A DNA stretch of 64,000 nucleotides from Acidobacterium sp. (GCA_003166955.1 PMUI01000042.1:1-64000); one strand, 5' to 3'. Numbered from the stretch's first letter, positions 42,511-52,253 are shown. Program-made: numbers and translations. The notes: generated by a model not told the origin, from the sequence alone.

Positions 42511-43778
42511 TGCGTGTGCTGCCCGACGCCGCTGTAAGCCGGCGCCACTTCCGAACCCGGCCGGCCGCTCTTCCCCGACAGGCGAAGAACCAGATGAGAC
42601 AGCCCCTTGAACATGGTGGCCTGACCCCAGTGGAGCATGGGAGTTCGGGCAGTTATCCCGAGTGGATACTTCCGGTAGTAAAAGAATCCAGAGCGGCTCT
42701 GCATGTTACGAATCGTCCAGTCGGCGACCTTAACCGACAGCGCCAGCGACTCAGGATCCTCTGCGCCAAAATAGGCCAAACTATCCACAGCCTGCGCCGC
42801 GCACTGGATGTCGATCGGATAGGGACGGCTGTGGTAATACTTCGGGCGTCCAGACTCCTCGAACAGGTGATCCATGTAGAACCGCAAACCGCGGGTAAGA
42901 TGACCTGCGAACTCGGTATCTCCCGAGTAATCGATATAGCACTTTAAGCTGTCCAGGTTATATCCCGTGTGAAAATTGTCAATCCAGTGGTATTGATCCT
43001 CTTCCGCATACCACCAGGAGCCGTCGGGCAACATACGCAGACAACTGTACCGCATGGCCTCGCGCGCCGCGTCCGCGTAGTCCTGACGTCCAGTGAGTCG
43101 TCCCGCGCGGGCAAGCGCCGCCCCACCAAGCATGTTGGCGTTGTGGATCGACTCCTGTCCGTGCGCAAAGTAGCTCAGGCAGTCGCCGCGGTCTGTTTGC
43201 TCCCGAGGCAGCGACATGATCCAGTCGCATGCGCTCGACGCGATACTCAGGAACCATTCGTCCTTTGACTGCTCAAAGGCTTCGAGATACGCCTGCGCAA
43301 TCAAGCTCGTCCACACAATAATGCTGTCGTCCTTGGAGTAGGAGCCGCCCCGGCTGGAAAAATCGAAGTAGTTCGCCCAGCTGTGCTTCTCGTACTTCGT
43401 CGATTTCTGCGTATCGAGCCAGCGCAGACAATCGACAGCCTTCTTCCAGTAATCTGCCTCACCGGTTGCGCGGTGAAGAAGCAGGTAGCCCCACGCCATC
43501 ATTCCGCGACCCTTGGTGGAATCGAGCGGCTTAATCCCGATCAAAGGGCGAATATTGATGGGCGACTGCCGGACCGCCTGCTGAAGGATGCGCTCCGCGA
43601 GCAAATTTCTGAATGTCAATGCGCGGAGCGGACTCGACAGGCCGTCGAAAGGCTCGTAGCCTTTGTATCCGTGCGATTCCACCCAGCCCTGGACCGCCGA
43701 GGTGCTCTTCAGAAAACGTTGTGCCGCCACTTCGGAATCGACTGCCGGCATTGATCTCCATTCTGTGGGTGTTTCCAT
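42507..43778 (-). CDS. Alpha/alpha-toroid (six-hairpin glycosidase-like) protein of the EPS locus
   Basis: A protein of about 423 residues made of repeated helix pairs. It has regularly spaced Trp/Tyr-rich motifs such as MAWGYLLLHRATGEADYWKKAVDC in parts, a central SIHNANMLGGAAL, and HWIDNFHTGYNLDSLKCYI. This pattern fits the (alpha/alpha)6 barrel of six-hairpin glycosidases, lyases and AGE-type epimerases. Similar proteins occur in capsule clusters under misleading names. The ATG at 43778 is favoured by AGGA 6 nt upstream. It is coupled to the deacetylase gene by a 4-nt overlap, so the two may act on the same glycan. The reaction is unknown. Confidence 0.6.
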   Translation of the reverse strand: METPTEWRSMPAVDSEVAAQRFLKSTSAVQGWVESHGYKGYEPFDGLSSPLRALTFRNLLAERILQQAVRQSPINIRPLIGIKPLDSTKGRGMMAWGYLLLHRATGEADYWKKAVDCLRWLDTQKSTKYEKHSWANYFDFSSRGGSYSKDDSIIVWTSLIAQAYLEAFEQSKDEWFLSIASSACDWIMSLPREQTDRGDCLSYFAHGQESIHNANMLGGAALARAGRLTGRQDYADAAREAMRYSCLRMLPDGSWWYAEEDQYHWIDNFHTGYNLDSLKCYIDYSGDTEFAGHLTRGLRFYMDHLFEESGRPKYYHSRPYPIDIQCAAQAVDSLAYFGAEDPESLALSVKVADWTIRNMQSRSGFFYYRKYPLGITARTPMLHWGQATMFKGLSHLVLRLSGKSGRPGSEVAPAYSGVGQHTQ

Positions 43779-43797
43779 CACTTTTCCTGTTTGTCGG

Positions 43798-44952
43798 TTA
43801 GCTTCCTGCTTCGCGCGTCAGGTACGACACACACGAAAGAAAGCCCTGGAACATTCCGTCAATAGAGGCATGCGCCAAAATATCCCTGCGAGCGTTGGCT
43901 GACATTCTCTGCCGTTCCACGTTATTGTCGAGCAGGAACAAAAGGCGATCGCGGAGAGCGGTACGATCGTCTTCCGGCACGATGAAACCGTTCTCGCCAT
44001 CGTGCAGATACTCGATTTCCGGCGGCTGGTTCCCATGCTCCGTGACCATCGGCAATCCCCAGAAAAAGGCCTGGTTCAAGCCCAGGCCTACGTGTCCCGG
44101 AATCGAGCAGATGTCCGCCATTGTGAAGATCCGGCTGATCTGACGATTCTCGGGATCGTGCACTTCCCCAAGGTAAAACGTATTCGCCGGGTTCATCCGC
44201 GCCCGAAGCTCATGACTGAGTCCCGATCCCACAATTACGAGTCCGGCATCCAACCGATCCAGATCCCGAAAAAGGTCGATAAGATGATCGACTTTCTTCC
44301 GGTTCTTCTCTTCCCCGATTCTGCCGGCGAACAACACGACTTTCTCAAATGGAATTCTGAGGTCCCGCTTTATTTGATCCTTCGATTCAGCGATGGCTGG
44401 GAAATCCTCGAAATTGATTGTGTTGTTGGCAACGAATACTTTTCGCCGATGTCTATCCGGAATAAAGCGCTTCAACGATTCCGTGTACAGGATCAGGCCG
44501 TCGCTGATGAAGTGCAGATAGTCGAAGAATGCGTTCCGAATGCGGTTATCGGGGTCATCCAGATTTCTCGCCTTGGTCCACAGAGCGACCGGGATCCCGG
44601 CCAGCTTCAGCCAGTGAATTAACGGCCACAGAATCCGATCCTTCATGTGAAGGAACAGGATGACTGCATCGGGTTTGAATTTCCGAATCTCGGCGCGATA
44701 TCCAGAGAAGCTGAATGGCTTCTCTACAAACTCAAACTGGCATTGATTCTGGTTTTGCCGCTGTAGCTCATTCGAAAGAACTGCGAATTCCCAGCCGTTT
44801 TCCTGAAAATGCCGCCAGAAGTAGTTATAGACGGACACACGGTAGTGCATCACCCGGTTGGAGATCAACAGGACGCGCTTCCGCGGCGCGGCCGATTGGC
44901 CGCCCTTTTCAGGTGGCGCGACTGACTCGATTACACTACCAGCAGATGCCAT
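43798..44952 (-). CDS. Glycosyltransferase family 4 protein
   Basis: A GT-B transferase of about 384 residues. The N-terminal domain starts RVLLISNRVMHYRVSVYNYF (binding of acceptor). The C-terminal donor domain has VVLFAGRIGEEKNRKKVDHLIDLF, LVIVGSG, and the family EX7E-like region around GLGLNQAFFWGLPMVTEHGNQPPE. It is cytoplasmic and predicted to add one sugar to the lipid-linked repeat unit. I chose the ATG at 44952 (AAGAG 8 nt upstream), which overlaps the end of the AlgD-like gene by 17 nt. Sugar specificity is not readable. Confidence 0.82.
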   Translation of the reverse strand: MASAGSVIESVAPPEKGGQSAAPRKRVLLISNRVMHYRVSVYNYFWRHFQENGWEFAVLSNELQRQNQNQCQFEFVEKPFSFSGYRAEIRKFKPDAVILFLHMKDRILWPLIHWLKLAGIPVALWTKARNLDDPDNRIRNAFFDYLHFISDGLILYTESLKRFIPDRHRRKVFVANNTINFEDFPAIAESKDQIKRDLRIPFEKVVLFAGRIGEEKNRKKVDHLIDLFRDLDRLDAGLVIVGSGLSHELRARMNPANTFYLGEVHDPENRQISRIFTMADICSIPGHVGLGLNQAFFWGLPMVTEHGNQPPEIEYLHDGENGFIVPEDDRTALRDRLLFLLDNNVERQRMSANARRDILAHASIDGMFQGFLSCVSYLTREAGS

Positions 44953-46255
44953 AGTACTGGCTCTTGACCTCACTAGCCTCGATAATCCGTACGAGGTCGA
45001 CGACCACTTGATCCTTGCGCGTCATTTGTGTAAGCACTTCCCGGAACTTATCGCTGGAATTGCTGACAACGAGAACATCAGAGTCGGCCACCAACTCCTC
45101 GGCCGACGCTCGCATCAGCGAGGAGACGTGGGGAATCTCCTTCTGAATGTATTCTTTGTTCGCTCCAACCAGGCGCGCGATGGAGACGAATTCGTCGTAA
45201 ATGCCGAGGTGGAACCCCTTCCCGATCATCGTTTCAATAACTTCAAGAATCGGGCTTTCGCGAAGATCGTCCGTACCATGCTTGAAGCTTAGTCCGAGAA
45301 ATCCGAGTGACCTTCCCTTGTATCCCTGCAGCAGCGTGATCACTCGCTCGATCTGCTTTTTGTTGCTTGCGAGAATGGAATCGAGCAGCGGAGTCTGAAT
45401 ATCCATGCCATGGGCATGATAAGTGAGCGCGCGCAAATCCTTGGGCAAGCATGAGCCGCCAAACGCGAAACCTGGCTTAAGGTAATACGGAGACAGGTTG
45501 AGTTTGGTATCCATGCAGAAAATCTTCATTACCTCGTGACTGTCGCAGCCGGCAGCTTTGCAGATGTTCCCTATCTCATTGGCGAATGTTACCTTGACCG
45601 CATGAAAGGCATTGTCTGCATATTTCAGACTCTCGGCCACGCGAATGCTGGTGCGGACCATCGGCGCTTCGATTCCCGCAAAGAGCCCGGCGACGCTCTC
45701 GCCGGCGCGGCAATCCAGCTGGCCGATGACCGTCTTGGGTGGATGGTAGAAGTCCTTAACCGACGTGCCCTCTCGCAGAAACTCAGGCACCATGCAAACA
45801 CCGAAATCGCTGCCTGCTTTCTTTCCTGACCGCGCCTCAAGGACGGGCACCACGATTCCCTCGACAGTGCCCGGAAGCACTGTACTGCGAATCGCAACGA
45901 CGAAATACTCGTTCCTGGCGGCCAGAGCAGCTCCAATCTGCTCGCTAACCCGCTTCACCAGGTCTGTGGACAAGCTGCCGTTCGGGCTGCTTGGAGTCCC
46001 TACGCAAACGAGAGCAACATCGGTGGCGGCAATCGCCTCCTGCCACGACTCGGTCGCGGCAAATGCCCCCGACTTTGTGACTCCCGCGAGCAGTTCCGAC
46101 AACCCCGTTTCAATTACAGGGGGGAGTCCCTGGTTGATGAGATCGACCTTGGAAGGATTCGCGTCGACACCGATGACGTGATGGCCCATTTTGGCAAGAC
46201 ATGCCCCGGAAACCGAGCCGACATAGCCGAGGCCAAAAACTGAAACCCTTGTCAC
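44936..46255 (-). CDS. GDP-mannose 6-dehydrogenase (AlgD-like)
   Basis: A nucleotide-sugar dehydrogenase of 439 residues closely patterned on AlgD. It shows the Rossmann start SVFGLGYVGSVSGACLAKMGH, CVGTPSSPNGSL, RSTVLPGTVEGIV and KVTFANEIGNICKA. The catalytic Cys lies in FAFGGSCLPKDLRALTY, and LSFKHGTDDLRESP and GANKEYIQKEIPHVSSL follow. The last two features are more typical of GDP-mannose than of UDP-glucose enzymes. It would supply GDP-mannuronate. No alginate genes are present, so mannuronic acid is probably one sugar of a heteropolysaccharide. Start: GTG at 46255 with AAGGAG 6 nt upstream. Confidence 0.8.
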   Translation of the reverse strand: MTRVSVFGLGYVGSVSGACLAKMGHHVIGVDANPSKVDLINQGLPPVIETGLSELLAGVTKSGAFAATESWQEAIAATDVALVCVGTPSSPNGSLSTDLVKRVSEQIGAALAARNEYFVVAIRSTVLPGTVEGIVVPVLEARSGKKAGSDFGVCMVPEFLREGTSVKDFYHPPKTVIGQLDCRAGESVAGLFAGIEAPMVRTSIRVAESLKYADNAFHAVKVTFANEIGNICKAAGCDSHEVMKIFCMDTKLNLSPYYLKPGFAFGGSCLPKDLRALTYHAHGMDIQTPLLDSILASNKKQIERVITLLQGYKGRSLGFLGLSFKHGTDDLRESPILEVIETMIGKGFHLGIYDEFVSIARLVGANKEYIQKEIPHVSSLMRASAEELVADSDVLVVSNSSDKFREVLTQMTRKDQVVVDLVRIIEASEVKSQYYGICW

Positions 46256-46310
46256 TCCATGCTCCTTGCTTTTAGTGATCCAGAAGATCCGACACCGAAT
46301 CGCACATTAA

Positions 46311-47288
46311 TCAGAAATTGCGGCGACCCAGGTTTGAAATTCCTAACATCGCGAGCAACCGCGAGATATGATGACAATCCTTAATCAGAAACTTCATTCC
46401 GACATGGTCCCCGCAGAGGAACAGAACCGGTAAAGCTGCGGTGTAGAGGATCGCCGCGGTCAGCGCCTTGGCCGCGACCGCGACTCTCGGCAGGAATGAC
46501 GGCCGTTCCGTGGAGTATCCTGCTGATACCCGGCCCTGCAGCAGAGCTCGCTTCAGATGATAGCTGCGGCGCAGGCGCGACTCCGGCACCAGTTCGTACA
46601 CAGGCGCGTCCTCGCACCAGACAAAGCTCTTGCCCGCCTGTGCAGCCCGGCGGAAGAAATCAACATCCTCGCCGCCGCTGGCGTACGCGGGGTCGAACCG
46701 GATGTCATCTTTTGTGATCAGTGCCGCGCGCAGGAGCACGTTGCCGGTACGGGTTTGCCTCCAGTGGAGGACCGTACCCGTTGGATATGCGGGCCGCTCG
46801 CAAACGCGGCTTCGCACGATCCACGAAGGAGGTTCGCCTTCGAAGTAGGGTCTTACAGGGCCCAGCACTGCGTCTGCACCCGACTGGCGGAGCACGCGTA
46901 ACATCTGCATCAGCCAGTCTTCCTGCGGTACCTCGTCATCGTCGACGAATGCATATAGGTTCCCCGAGGCCATGCCGACGGCGCGATTCCTAACGAGCGC
47001 AAAATTTCGGGCTGGCTCAACGGCGTATCGGATTGGAACCGGAAAGTCAGGCTGTAAGCGCTCGACCAGGGCGCGTGCGCTCGCTAACTCATCGTTATCG
47101 ACCACCACACAGGACCAGGTAAACTGCCCGTCCGTCCGCTGTTTGGCAACCGCAGCAAGAAGGCGTTCAAGCAGTTCCTGGCGCTTATACGTGCAAATGC
47201 AAACGGCGATATCGTCCATTTCGACAGATGTACCGGTATCTGCCGAGCCCGGCACCAGAGCTTCAACCTGGGACAATGTCATCTCCAT
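46311..47288 (-). CDS. Glycosyltransferase family 2 protein
   Basis: A 325-residue GT-A transferase. IAVCICTYKRQELLERLL opens the nucleotide-binding fold and the metal-binding VDDDEVP follows. FDPAYASGGEDVDFFRR supplies the catalytic ED motif. C-terminal hydrophobic stretches (ALTAAILYTAALPVLFLCG) suggest membrane association. It lies one base after the polymerase gene stop in the operon, so the two are likely co-translated. Substrate unknown. Confidence 0.85.
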   Translation of the reverse strand: MEMTLSQVEALVPGSADTGTSVEMDDIAVCICTYKRQELLERLLAAVAKQRTDGQFTWSCVVVDNDELASARALVERLQPDFPVPIRYAVEPARNFALVRNRAVGMASGNLYAFVDDDEVPQEDWLMQMLRVLRQSGADAVLGPVRPYFEGEPPSWIVRSRVCERPAYPTGTVLHWRQTRTGNVLLRAALITKDDIRFDPAYASGGEDVDFFRRAAQAGKSFVWCEDAPVYELVPESRLRRSYHLKRALLQGRVSAGYSTERPSFLPRVAVAAKALTAAILYTAALPVLFLCGDHVGMKFLIKDCHHISRLLAMLGISNLGRRNF

Positions 47289-47289
47289 C

Positions 47290-48828
47290 TCAAGGAAGAA
47301 CGGGACGAGTCGCGAACGACATCGTTAGCGGGATTCCGGCATGGTTGCGGTCCCGTGCCGGTGAACGTTTCACACTCTCGAGTGAGTCTGACAGCAGCGC
47401 CGCCGCTTCGGCCTCCGGTTCTTCGGTTTTAACGAACGGAGCAGGCTTTGGGCGTGCCCTTCGGATTGCAGGTGGAACCTTCACTGCCAGAAGCAGGAAT
47501 AAGAACCAAAAAGCATGAGTTCCCTTCAGGACGCTCGTCTCGGTAATGTTATCCATGACGATGCTCAGCAGCAGTACCATGCGCAGGCTTCCATACTGGA
47601 AATCATTCTGGAGATTGAGCCAGGCGTCGGCGAATCCAATACCTGTGATTATTAAGAGTAGCGCGACTCCCACCAGCCCCAGATCGATGTAGGCATCGAT
47701 AAACCCGTTGTGACCTTGTTCTGGCCGCCACCACGGCGTCTTCGCCGACCAGTTAGGCAGCGGGTACATTTCATACCCGATAGTGCCGACCCAGAATGCG
47801 CCGTAGCCGACGCCGAGCAATGGGTGTTTCTTGGCATTGTTGATCACGTCCGTCCACAGCAACGTGCGATCTGTAAGGGTCATATTGCGTCCAGTCGCCT
47901 CCAGAACCGCCTGAGCGGGCGATTCATTGAAAGACTGGAACGCAAGAAACGCGAAAGGCGCCAGCAAAGTGGCTCCTATTGCCATGGCCAGAATGATTCG
48001 TTTGGTCTGGGCACTTGTGTTCTTGATGAACTGCAACGCGATCAGCAGGGCAGTGCAAACAAGAAATCCGAGGATAGCTGTGCTGCTATGCGAGTTCTTC
48101 GATCCACGCAACAACCACAGCGTGAGGATGAGCATCATTACATCCAGCCCGATTCGTTTCCAGTCACGCTTTTGGTCTTTCCTGGTCCAGTCTCTGAAGA
48201 GCTGCCAGATCCAGAACACGCCGCTGCACATTGCGACCTGTCCGAGACTGTTCTTGTCGGTAGAAAGCCCGATCCACTGTTCCTCGACACCGTCCCAGCC
48301 GTATATGACACCGACGGCGCGGAAATACTTGATAGCGATGATGGAGAAAGGAATCTGGACCAGATACAAACGCTGAAGCAGAACGCGCAGGGCTTCCTGA
48401 GGACTGCGCTCTGTGAGCACAACCAGAATCATTACCAGCGTGCCGATCGACCGCGCCGATCGCCGGAAGGTGATGGCGGGAAAGTTTGACCAGAGGATAC
48501 TAACTACCATCACGACGAAAAGCGCAACGACCCACTTGTTGCGCGCAAGAATCCTCATCGCCTGCTCCCTGCGCATGTTCAGGATAAACAGGCCGATCAG
48601 CATCAGCAGGGTCATCAGGACCGAGTCGGCGGCGCTGCCGGAATAATCGACCTGACCGGCGCCTTCCGCGTGACCGGACAACCAGGTGGACAGAGCCCGG
48701 GTGCTGGTGAAAAATAACCAGATGTACGGGATCCAGAGCCAGGAGGAGGGTCTCACGACCCTGGCGGCAGCCGCTGATTTCCCCACGCCAGGATTTGCGG
48801 TCAAGGGAGATAACCTCGACTGGATCAC
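47290..48828 (-). CDS. O-antigen ligase/polymerase family protein (Wzy-like)
   Basis: A 512-residue polytopic membrane protein of the Wzy_C/ExoQ family with about 11-12 predicted TM helices. A large periplasmic loop holds the conserved region GVGYGAFWVGT and EQGHNGFIDAYIDLGLVG, typical of O-antigen ligases and polymerases. The C-terminus is cytoplasmic. As the only such protein in the locus it is the best candidate for polymerising the exopolysaccharide repeat unit. The start is a GTG overlapping the previous stop (GTGA), which shows translational coupling. Confidence 0.87.
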   Translation of the reverse strand: MIQSRLSPLTANPGVGKSAAAARVVRPSSWLWIPYIWLFFTSTRALSTWLSGHAEGAGQVDYSGSAADSVLMTLLMLIGLFILNMRREQAMRILARNKWVVALFVVMVVSILWSNFPAITFRRSARSIGTLVMILVVLTERSPQEALRVLLQRLYLVQIPFSIIAIKYFRAVGVIYGWDGVEEQWIGLSTDKNSLGQVAMCSGVFWIWQLFRDWTRKDQKRDWKRIGLDVMMLILTLWLLRGSKNSHSSTAILGFLVCTALLIALQFIKNTSAQTKRIILAMAIGATLLAPFAFLAFQSFNESPAQAVLEATGRNMTLTDRTLLWTDVINNAKKHPLLGVGYGAFWVGTIGYEMYPLPNWSAKTPWWRPEQGHNGFIDAYIDLGLVGVALLLIITGIGFADAWLNLQNDFQYGSLRMVLLLSIVMDNITETSVLKGTHAFWFLFLLLAVKVPPAIRRARPKPAPFVKTEEPEAEAAALLSDSLESVKRSPARDRNHAGIPLTMSFATRPVLP

Positions 48829-50024
48829 GCGTGGTGCTCGGACACGGGGTACAGGCCACTTTTGCGCTCGGACATCAAATCAAGATAGCAGTCTGCCTGT
48901 GCCTTGATATTGTGCTTTTGATAAAAGATCATCGCAGTCCGAGCAAGGCGTTCGCGCTGTTCCCGGTTGGAATACAACTCTACGATCGCGCTGGCCATTT
49001 GCTCGACGTTTTCGGGCTCGTAGAAGCGAAGCATCGTGTCGTCGAAGTAGCGGCCGATCACTCCCAGTCGCGGCGCGACAACGGGCACGCCCAGGTAAAC
49101 GTACTCCAGCAACTTGACAGGGAGCATATATTTGTCGCATGCGAGATTGCGCCGGTTGCCGATGATGCCGAGGTCCATGCCGCAGACGATCTCCGGTATT
49201 TGCTCAACGGGGAAGAACGACCGGCTGAAGTGAACCTTTTCGTCGAGCCCCAGCTCTGTCGACAAAGCGAGAGCTTCGGGCAGGTAATCACCTGAGCCAT
49301 ACATCCACAGTTCGGCGGGAATGCGATCGGCAACCAGAGCCACCGCGCGCAGGATGAGGTCGATGCCCAGGCGATGCGCAATCGTACCGTGATAGACGAT
49401 CCGGAACGCATCTTCCGTCTTCTGCTTGTTGCTTGGTGTGGGCCCGAACAGCTCCGCGTTCGGGAGGTTCATAAGGACGGTAATTTTCTTCCCCGCGACG
49501 CCGCAATGCTCGACGAGGTAATCCTGCTGATTGTGGTCGGCGCAGATGACGCGATCGGCAAACATCGAGGAAATCCGCTGCTCGATCTTCAGGATTTGGA
49601 CCCTCGAATTGTGCTCGCCGACATGGAATTTCGCCATGTAGTTGACGGTCATCAAATCGTGCACGTCCAGCAGCAACCTGGCGCCGAGCATCTTCGGTAC
49701 GATGGCTGCAAACACGAGGACGTTCGGCATGTTGTGCACGTGAATAACATCGTATCGATCGCGGAAGGAGCGGCGAGCAAGAAACAACAGTGCCTTCAGG
49801 AAGAACCTGAGATAGGACCACGCGTACGCGAGCTTACTGTCGCCCTGGTACTTATCCATTACACGAAAGATGGTGCCGGTTGGCCGGTGCTCGATGGAGG
49901 ACTCCCCCTCCGACCTGAGCGCAACGACGTCGACTCGGTGCCCGTGGTCTTCCAGCGTCCGCACATACGATTTGATACGCGCATCGTTGATATAGTGCGC
50001 ATACGCCAACATGCATATCTTCAT
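48825..50024 (-). CDS. Glycosyltransferase family 4 protein
   Basis: A 399-residue GT-B transferase. The start KICMLAYAHYINDARIKSYVRTLEDHGH is typical for the GT4 acceptor domain. VIHVHNMPNVL and LLLDVHDLMTVNY follow, then the donor domain with FRIVYHGTIAHRLGIDLILRA and LPVKLLEYVYLGVPVVAPRLGV (EX7E region). It is cytoplasmic or peripheral and acts on the lipid-linked intermediate. It lies 89 nt after the FemAB-like gene and overlaps the polymerase start. Sugar specificity unknown. Confidence 0.85.
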   Translation of the reverse strand: MKICMLAYAHYINDARIKSYVRTLEDHGHRVDVVALRSEGESSIEHRPTGTIFRVMDKYQGDSKLAYAWSYLRFFLKALLFLARRSFRDRYDVIHVHNMPNVLVFAAIVPKMLGARLLLDVHDLMTVNYMAKFHVGEHNSRVQILKIEQRISSMFADRVICADHNQQDYLVEHCGVAGKKITVLMNLPNAELFGPTPSNKQKTEDAFRIVYHGTIAHRLGIDLILRAVALVADRIPAELWMYGSGDYLPEALALSTELGLDEKVHFSRSFFPVEQIPEIVCGMDLGIIGNRRNLACDKYMLPVKLLEYVYLGVPVVAPRLGVIGRYFDDTMLRFYEPENVEQMASAIVELYSNREQRERLARTAMIFYQKHNIKAQADCYLDLMSERKSGLYPVSEHHA

Positions 50025-50113
50025 TCATTCACCATCACGGAGGGCCGGTTCAGCGGGTTCGACATTGCGCGCAGGTTTACGGTTAGTCGTGTCATGAATT
50101 TTCGCCGAAAGGG

Positions 50114-51151
50114 TTAGCCAACATGGCGGTACAGAATGCGTCCCGTCGTCTCCAGAACAGCGTCCGGCATCATAGCAAACAGGCGCTTGAGGATACCAGC
50201 AGACGCGTGACGAGCGCCCTCGGCAGCCTGCTTGCGAGACCAGCGCACGTAGATGAGTTGTGAGGACGCCGCGCCCCAGCGATCCTTGAACTTAACAAGA
50301 CCTTCGTTGTCCGCATCGGAGCGGCCGAAGTCCATGCAGGTCATTCCGGCGGCCTTTGCCTCAACAATGGCTCTCCAGAGCAGAAGATGGGTACCGCCGA
50401 GATTGCTGAACCGTGCGTCAGAACAGCCGTACTTATAGACAATGGCGTGCTTGTGCAGGAGGGTCACAATGGCGGCGACTTCTTCTCCCTTGCGGAAAGC
50501 CACGCGGATCTGCAGCCGGTCGCCCATGCACGCGGCGAGGTTCCGGAACCAGTCCATGGGCTGCGGTGGCAGTTGATGCTTGCGGCGGGTCAGCAACAGA
50601 AGTCGGTAAAACGCCTGGAGCAACCGCTCCGAATTGCCAATCTCGCACTCGATCCCCTCTCGCTCTGCCCGCTTAATGCTCTGCTGCACCGATGTCTTGT
50701 GGGTTCGCCGCAGCAAATCCTCCATTGTTGGCCGAAGGTCCAGCATGTGCAGAAAACAAGCTGGCGCGGCCGCGACACCCTCGAGGGCTGTTTGGTCGCT
50801 TTGGGGCCGGAGCTCAACGTACTTCCACTTTCCCGCGTCCACTGCGTGCTTCAGTTCCCGGATGATTGCTTCCGTACTTCCCGTGTCATCCAGCAACGGC
50901 TCGCAGTGATCGGAGAATGGCAGGGATACCATGCGCCGGCCCGTTAGCCAGCTCTTGATCTGGCAAAGGGCGATGCCGTTCGACAGCGCCGACGACGGTG
51001 AAGAAGTCGTGTATACGACCGGCGTATATCCGTACGTCCGCCGTATAGCCTCGAGCCACGGCACGCTGTGAAACACAGACGCGGAACCGTGACGGCCAAC
51101 GAATTCAGGCCACCGGGGATCGTGAAGCGGATCGATCGTGTAAACCGTCAC
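50114..51151 (-). CDS. FemAB/GNAT-like acyltransferase of the EPS locus
   Basis: A 345-residue protein with tandem GNAT-like folds (BioF2-like acetyltransferase domain, PF13480). It has FHSVPWLEAIRRTYGYTP, VSLPFSDHCEPLL, RRTHKTSVQQSIKRAEREG and YKYGCSDARFSNLGGTHLLLW. Such FemAB-related proteins are regular members of exosortase/PEP-CTERM-type EPS clusters. They may transfer an acyl or aminoacyl group to a sugar. It starts at a GTG 13 nt after the GT2 stop. The donor and acceptor are unknown. Confidence 0.78.
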   Translation of the reverse strand: MTVYTIDPLHDPRWPEFVGRHGSASVFHSVPWLEAIRRTYGYTPVVYTTSSPSSALSNGIALCQIKSWLTGRRMVSLPFSDHCEPLLDDTGSTEAIIRELKHAVDAGKWKYVELRPQSDQTALEGVAAAPACFLHMLDLRPTMEDLLRRTHKTSVQQSIKRAEREGIECEIGNSERLLQAFYRLLLLTRRKHQLPPQPMDWFRNLAACMGDRLQIRVAFRKGEEVAAIVTLLHKHAIVYKYGCSDARFSNLGGTHLLLWRAIVEAKAAGMTCMDFGRSDADNEGLVKFKDRWGAASSQLIYVRWSRKQAAEGARHASAGILKRLFAMMPDAVLETTGRILYRHVG

Positions 51152-51164
51152 AGTTGCTTCTCCG

Positions 51165-52253
51165 CTATTGCACGGCCGTGCCGTGGGCGACTGAGGTCAG
51201 GTGACCGGAATTCGCCTGAGTTGAGGAGCGCGACCAGGCTGGGTCGTTCTGTTGCCTCATGGATGATCGAAATACGAAACGCACGTGTTTGGCAATGAAT
51301 GGCAGGAACGATAGGGCCAGTCCGATCCATGACTTGATGAACATCCGGTTGGTGCGCAGTGACTGAACATAACAGAGGCGTGCTCTATGCAGCTGTCCCG
51401 CGCACAATTCGCGGCATCCAAAACCGTAGTAGCGGTTCGCCGCATATGAAGAATCGCGCAATTGCTGTACGACACCGCCCAAGCCTCGCGCAGACTTTCG
51501 CTTGAGCTTCAGCGACGCGATCTGAGGCATTGCAGCGCCGAGATCCTCAGGCTGACCGGAGCGGCGCTGTCTTGCCAGCCGGATGGCAATCGCTCTCAGC
51601 TGATCGATGTACTGGTGGCCGATAACGGTCAGGCCGCTATGGTTCAGTCGGTAAGTGACGAGAGGCTCGCAGATGTTATGCGCCTGCGAGTGCTCAACAA
51701 TCCGCAGGACGAAATCGTGATCCTCTACAGGTTCGAACGCCGCACGATATCCTCCCACGGTTAGATAGAGCTTCCTCCGGAACATAATGGACGAGTGGAG
51801 GAAACACCATCGCTCCATCAGGGCCCGCTGAATTGTTTCGTTGTCGTGGGGCAGGATTGAGGTGTAGAGAACCGCTCCGGTGGCATCAATATTGTCGTAG
51901 ATTCCACATCCGACTAATCCCGCCGGAGGATGTGCATCGAGATATTCGACTTGCCGCCCGAGTCTGTCGGGCGCGCAGACGTCGTCAGCGTCCATGATGG
52001 CGATCAGGTCGCCGCGCGCAGCCGAAAGCGCATCGTTGCGGGACAACGAGGCGCCCCGGTTCGTCTCGTGCCGGATAATTCGGATCCGCGGATCGTGAAA
52101 GCTGTGAAGAACCGCGGCCGAGTCGTCGGTGGACGCGTCATCGACCACAATCAATTCGAAGTCGCGCCAGGTCTGCGACAGAACACTGTCGACCGCCGCA
52201 CGCAGGAACTGCGCGGCGTTGTACACCGCCATCACGACTGTGACTCGAGGCAT
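51165..52253 (-). CDS. Glycosyltransferase family 2 protein
   Basis: A 362-residue GT-A enzyme with the full GT2 signature: VTVVMAVYNAAQFLRAAVDSVLSQT at the N-terminus, VVDDAST, the metal-binding IMDADD, and FEPVEDHDFVLRI carrying the ED catalytic region. The C-terminal about 120 residues are helical with one hydrophobic segment (WIGLALSFLPFIAK). It is predicted to extend the lipid-linked oligosaccharide at the cytoplasmic face. It lies between the aminotransferase and FemAB-like genes. Specificity unknown. Confidence 0.87.
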   Translation of the reverse strand: MPRVTVVMAVYNAAQFLRAAVDSVLSQTWRDFELIVVDDASTDDSAAVLHSFHDPRIRIIRHETNRGASLSRNDALSAARGDLIAIMDADDVCAPDRLGRQVEYLDAHPPAGLVGCGIYDNIDATGAVLYTSILPHDNETIQRALMERWCFLHSSIMFRRKLYLTVGGYRAAFEPVEDHDFVLRIVEHSQAHNICEPLVTYRLNHSGLTVIGHQYIDQLRAIAIRLARQRRSGQPEDLGAAMPQIASLKLKRKSARGLGGVVQQLRDSSYAANRYYGFGCRELCAGQLHRARLCYVQSLRTNRMFIKSWIGLALSFLPFIAKHVRFVFRSSMRQQNDPAWSRSSTQANSGHLTSVAHGTAVQ

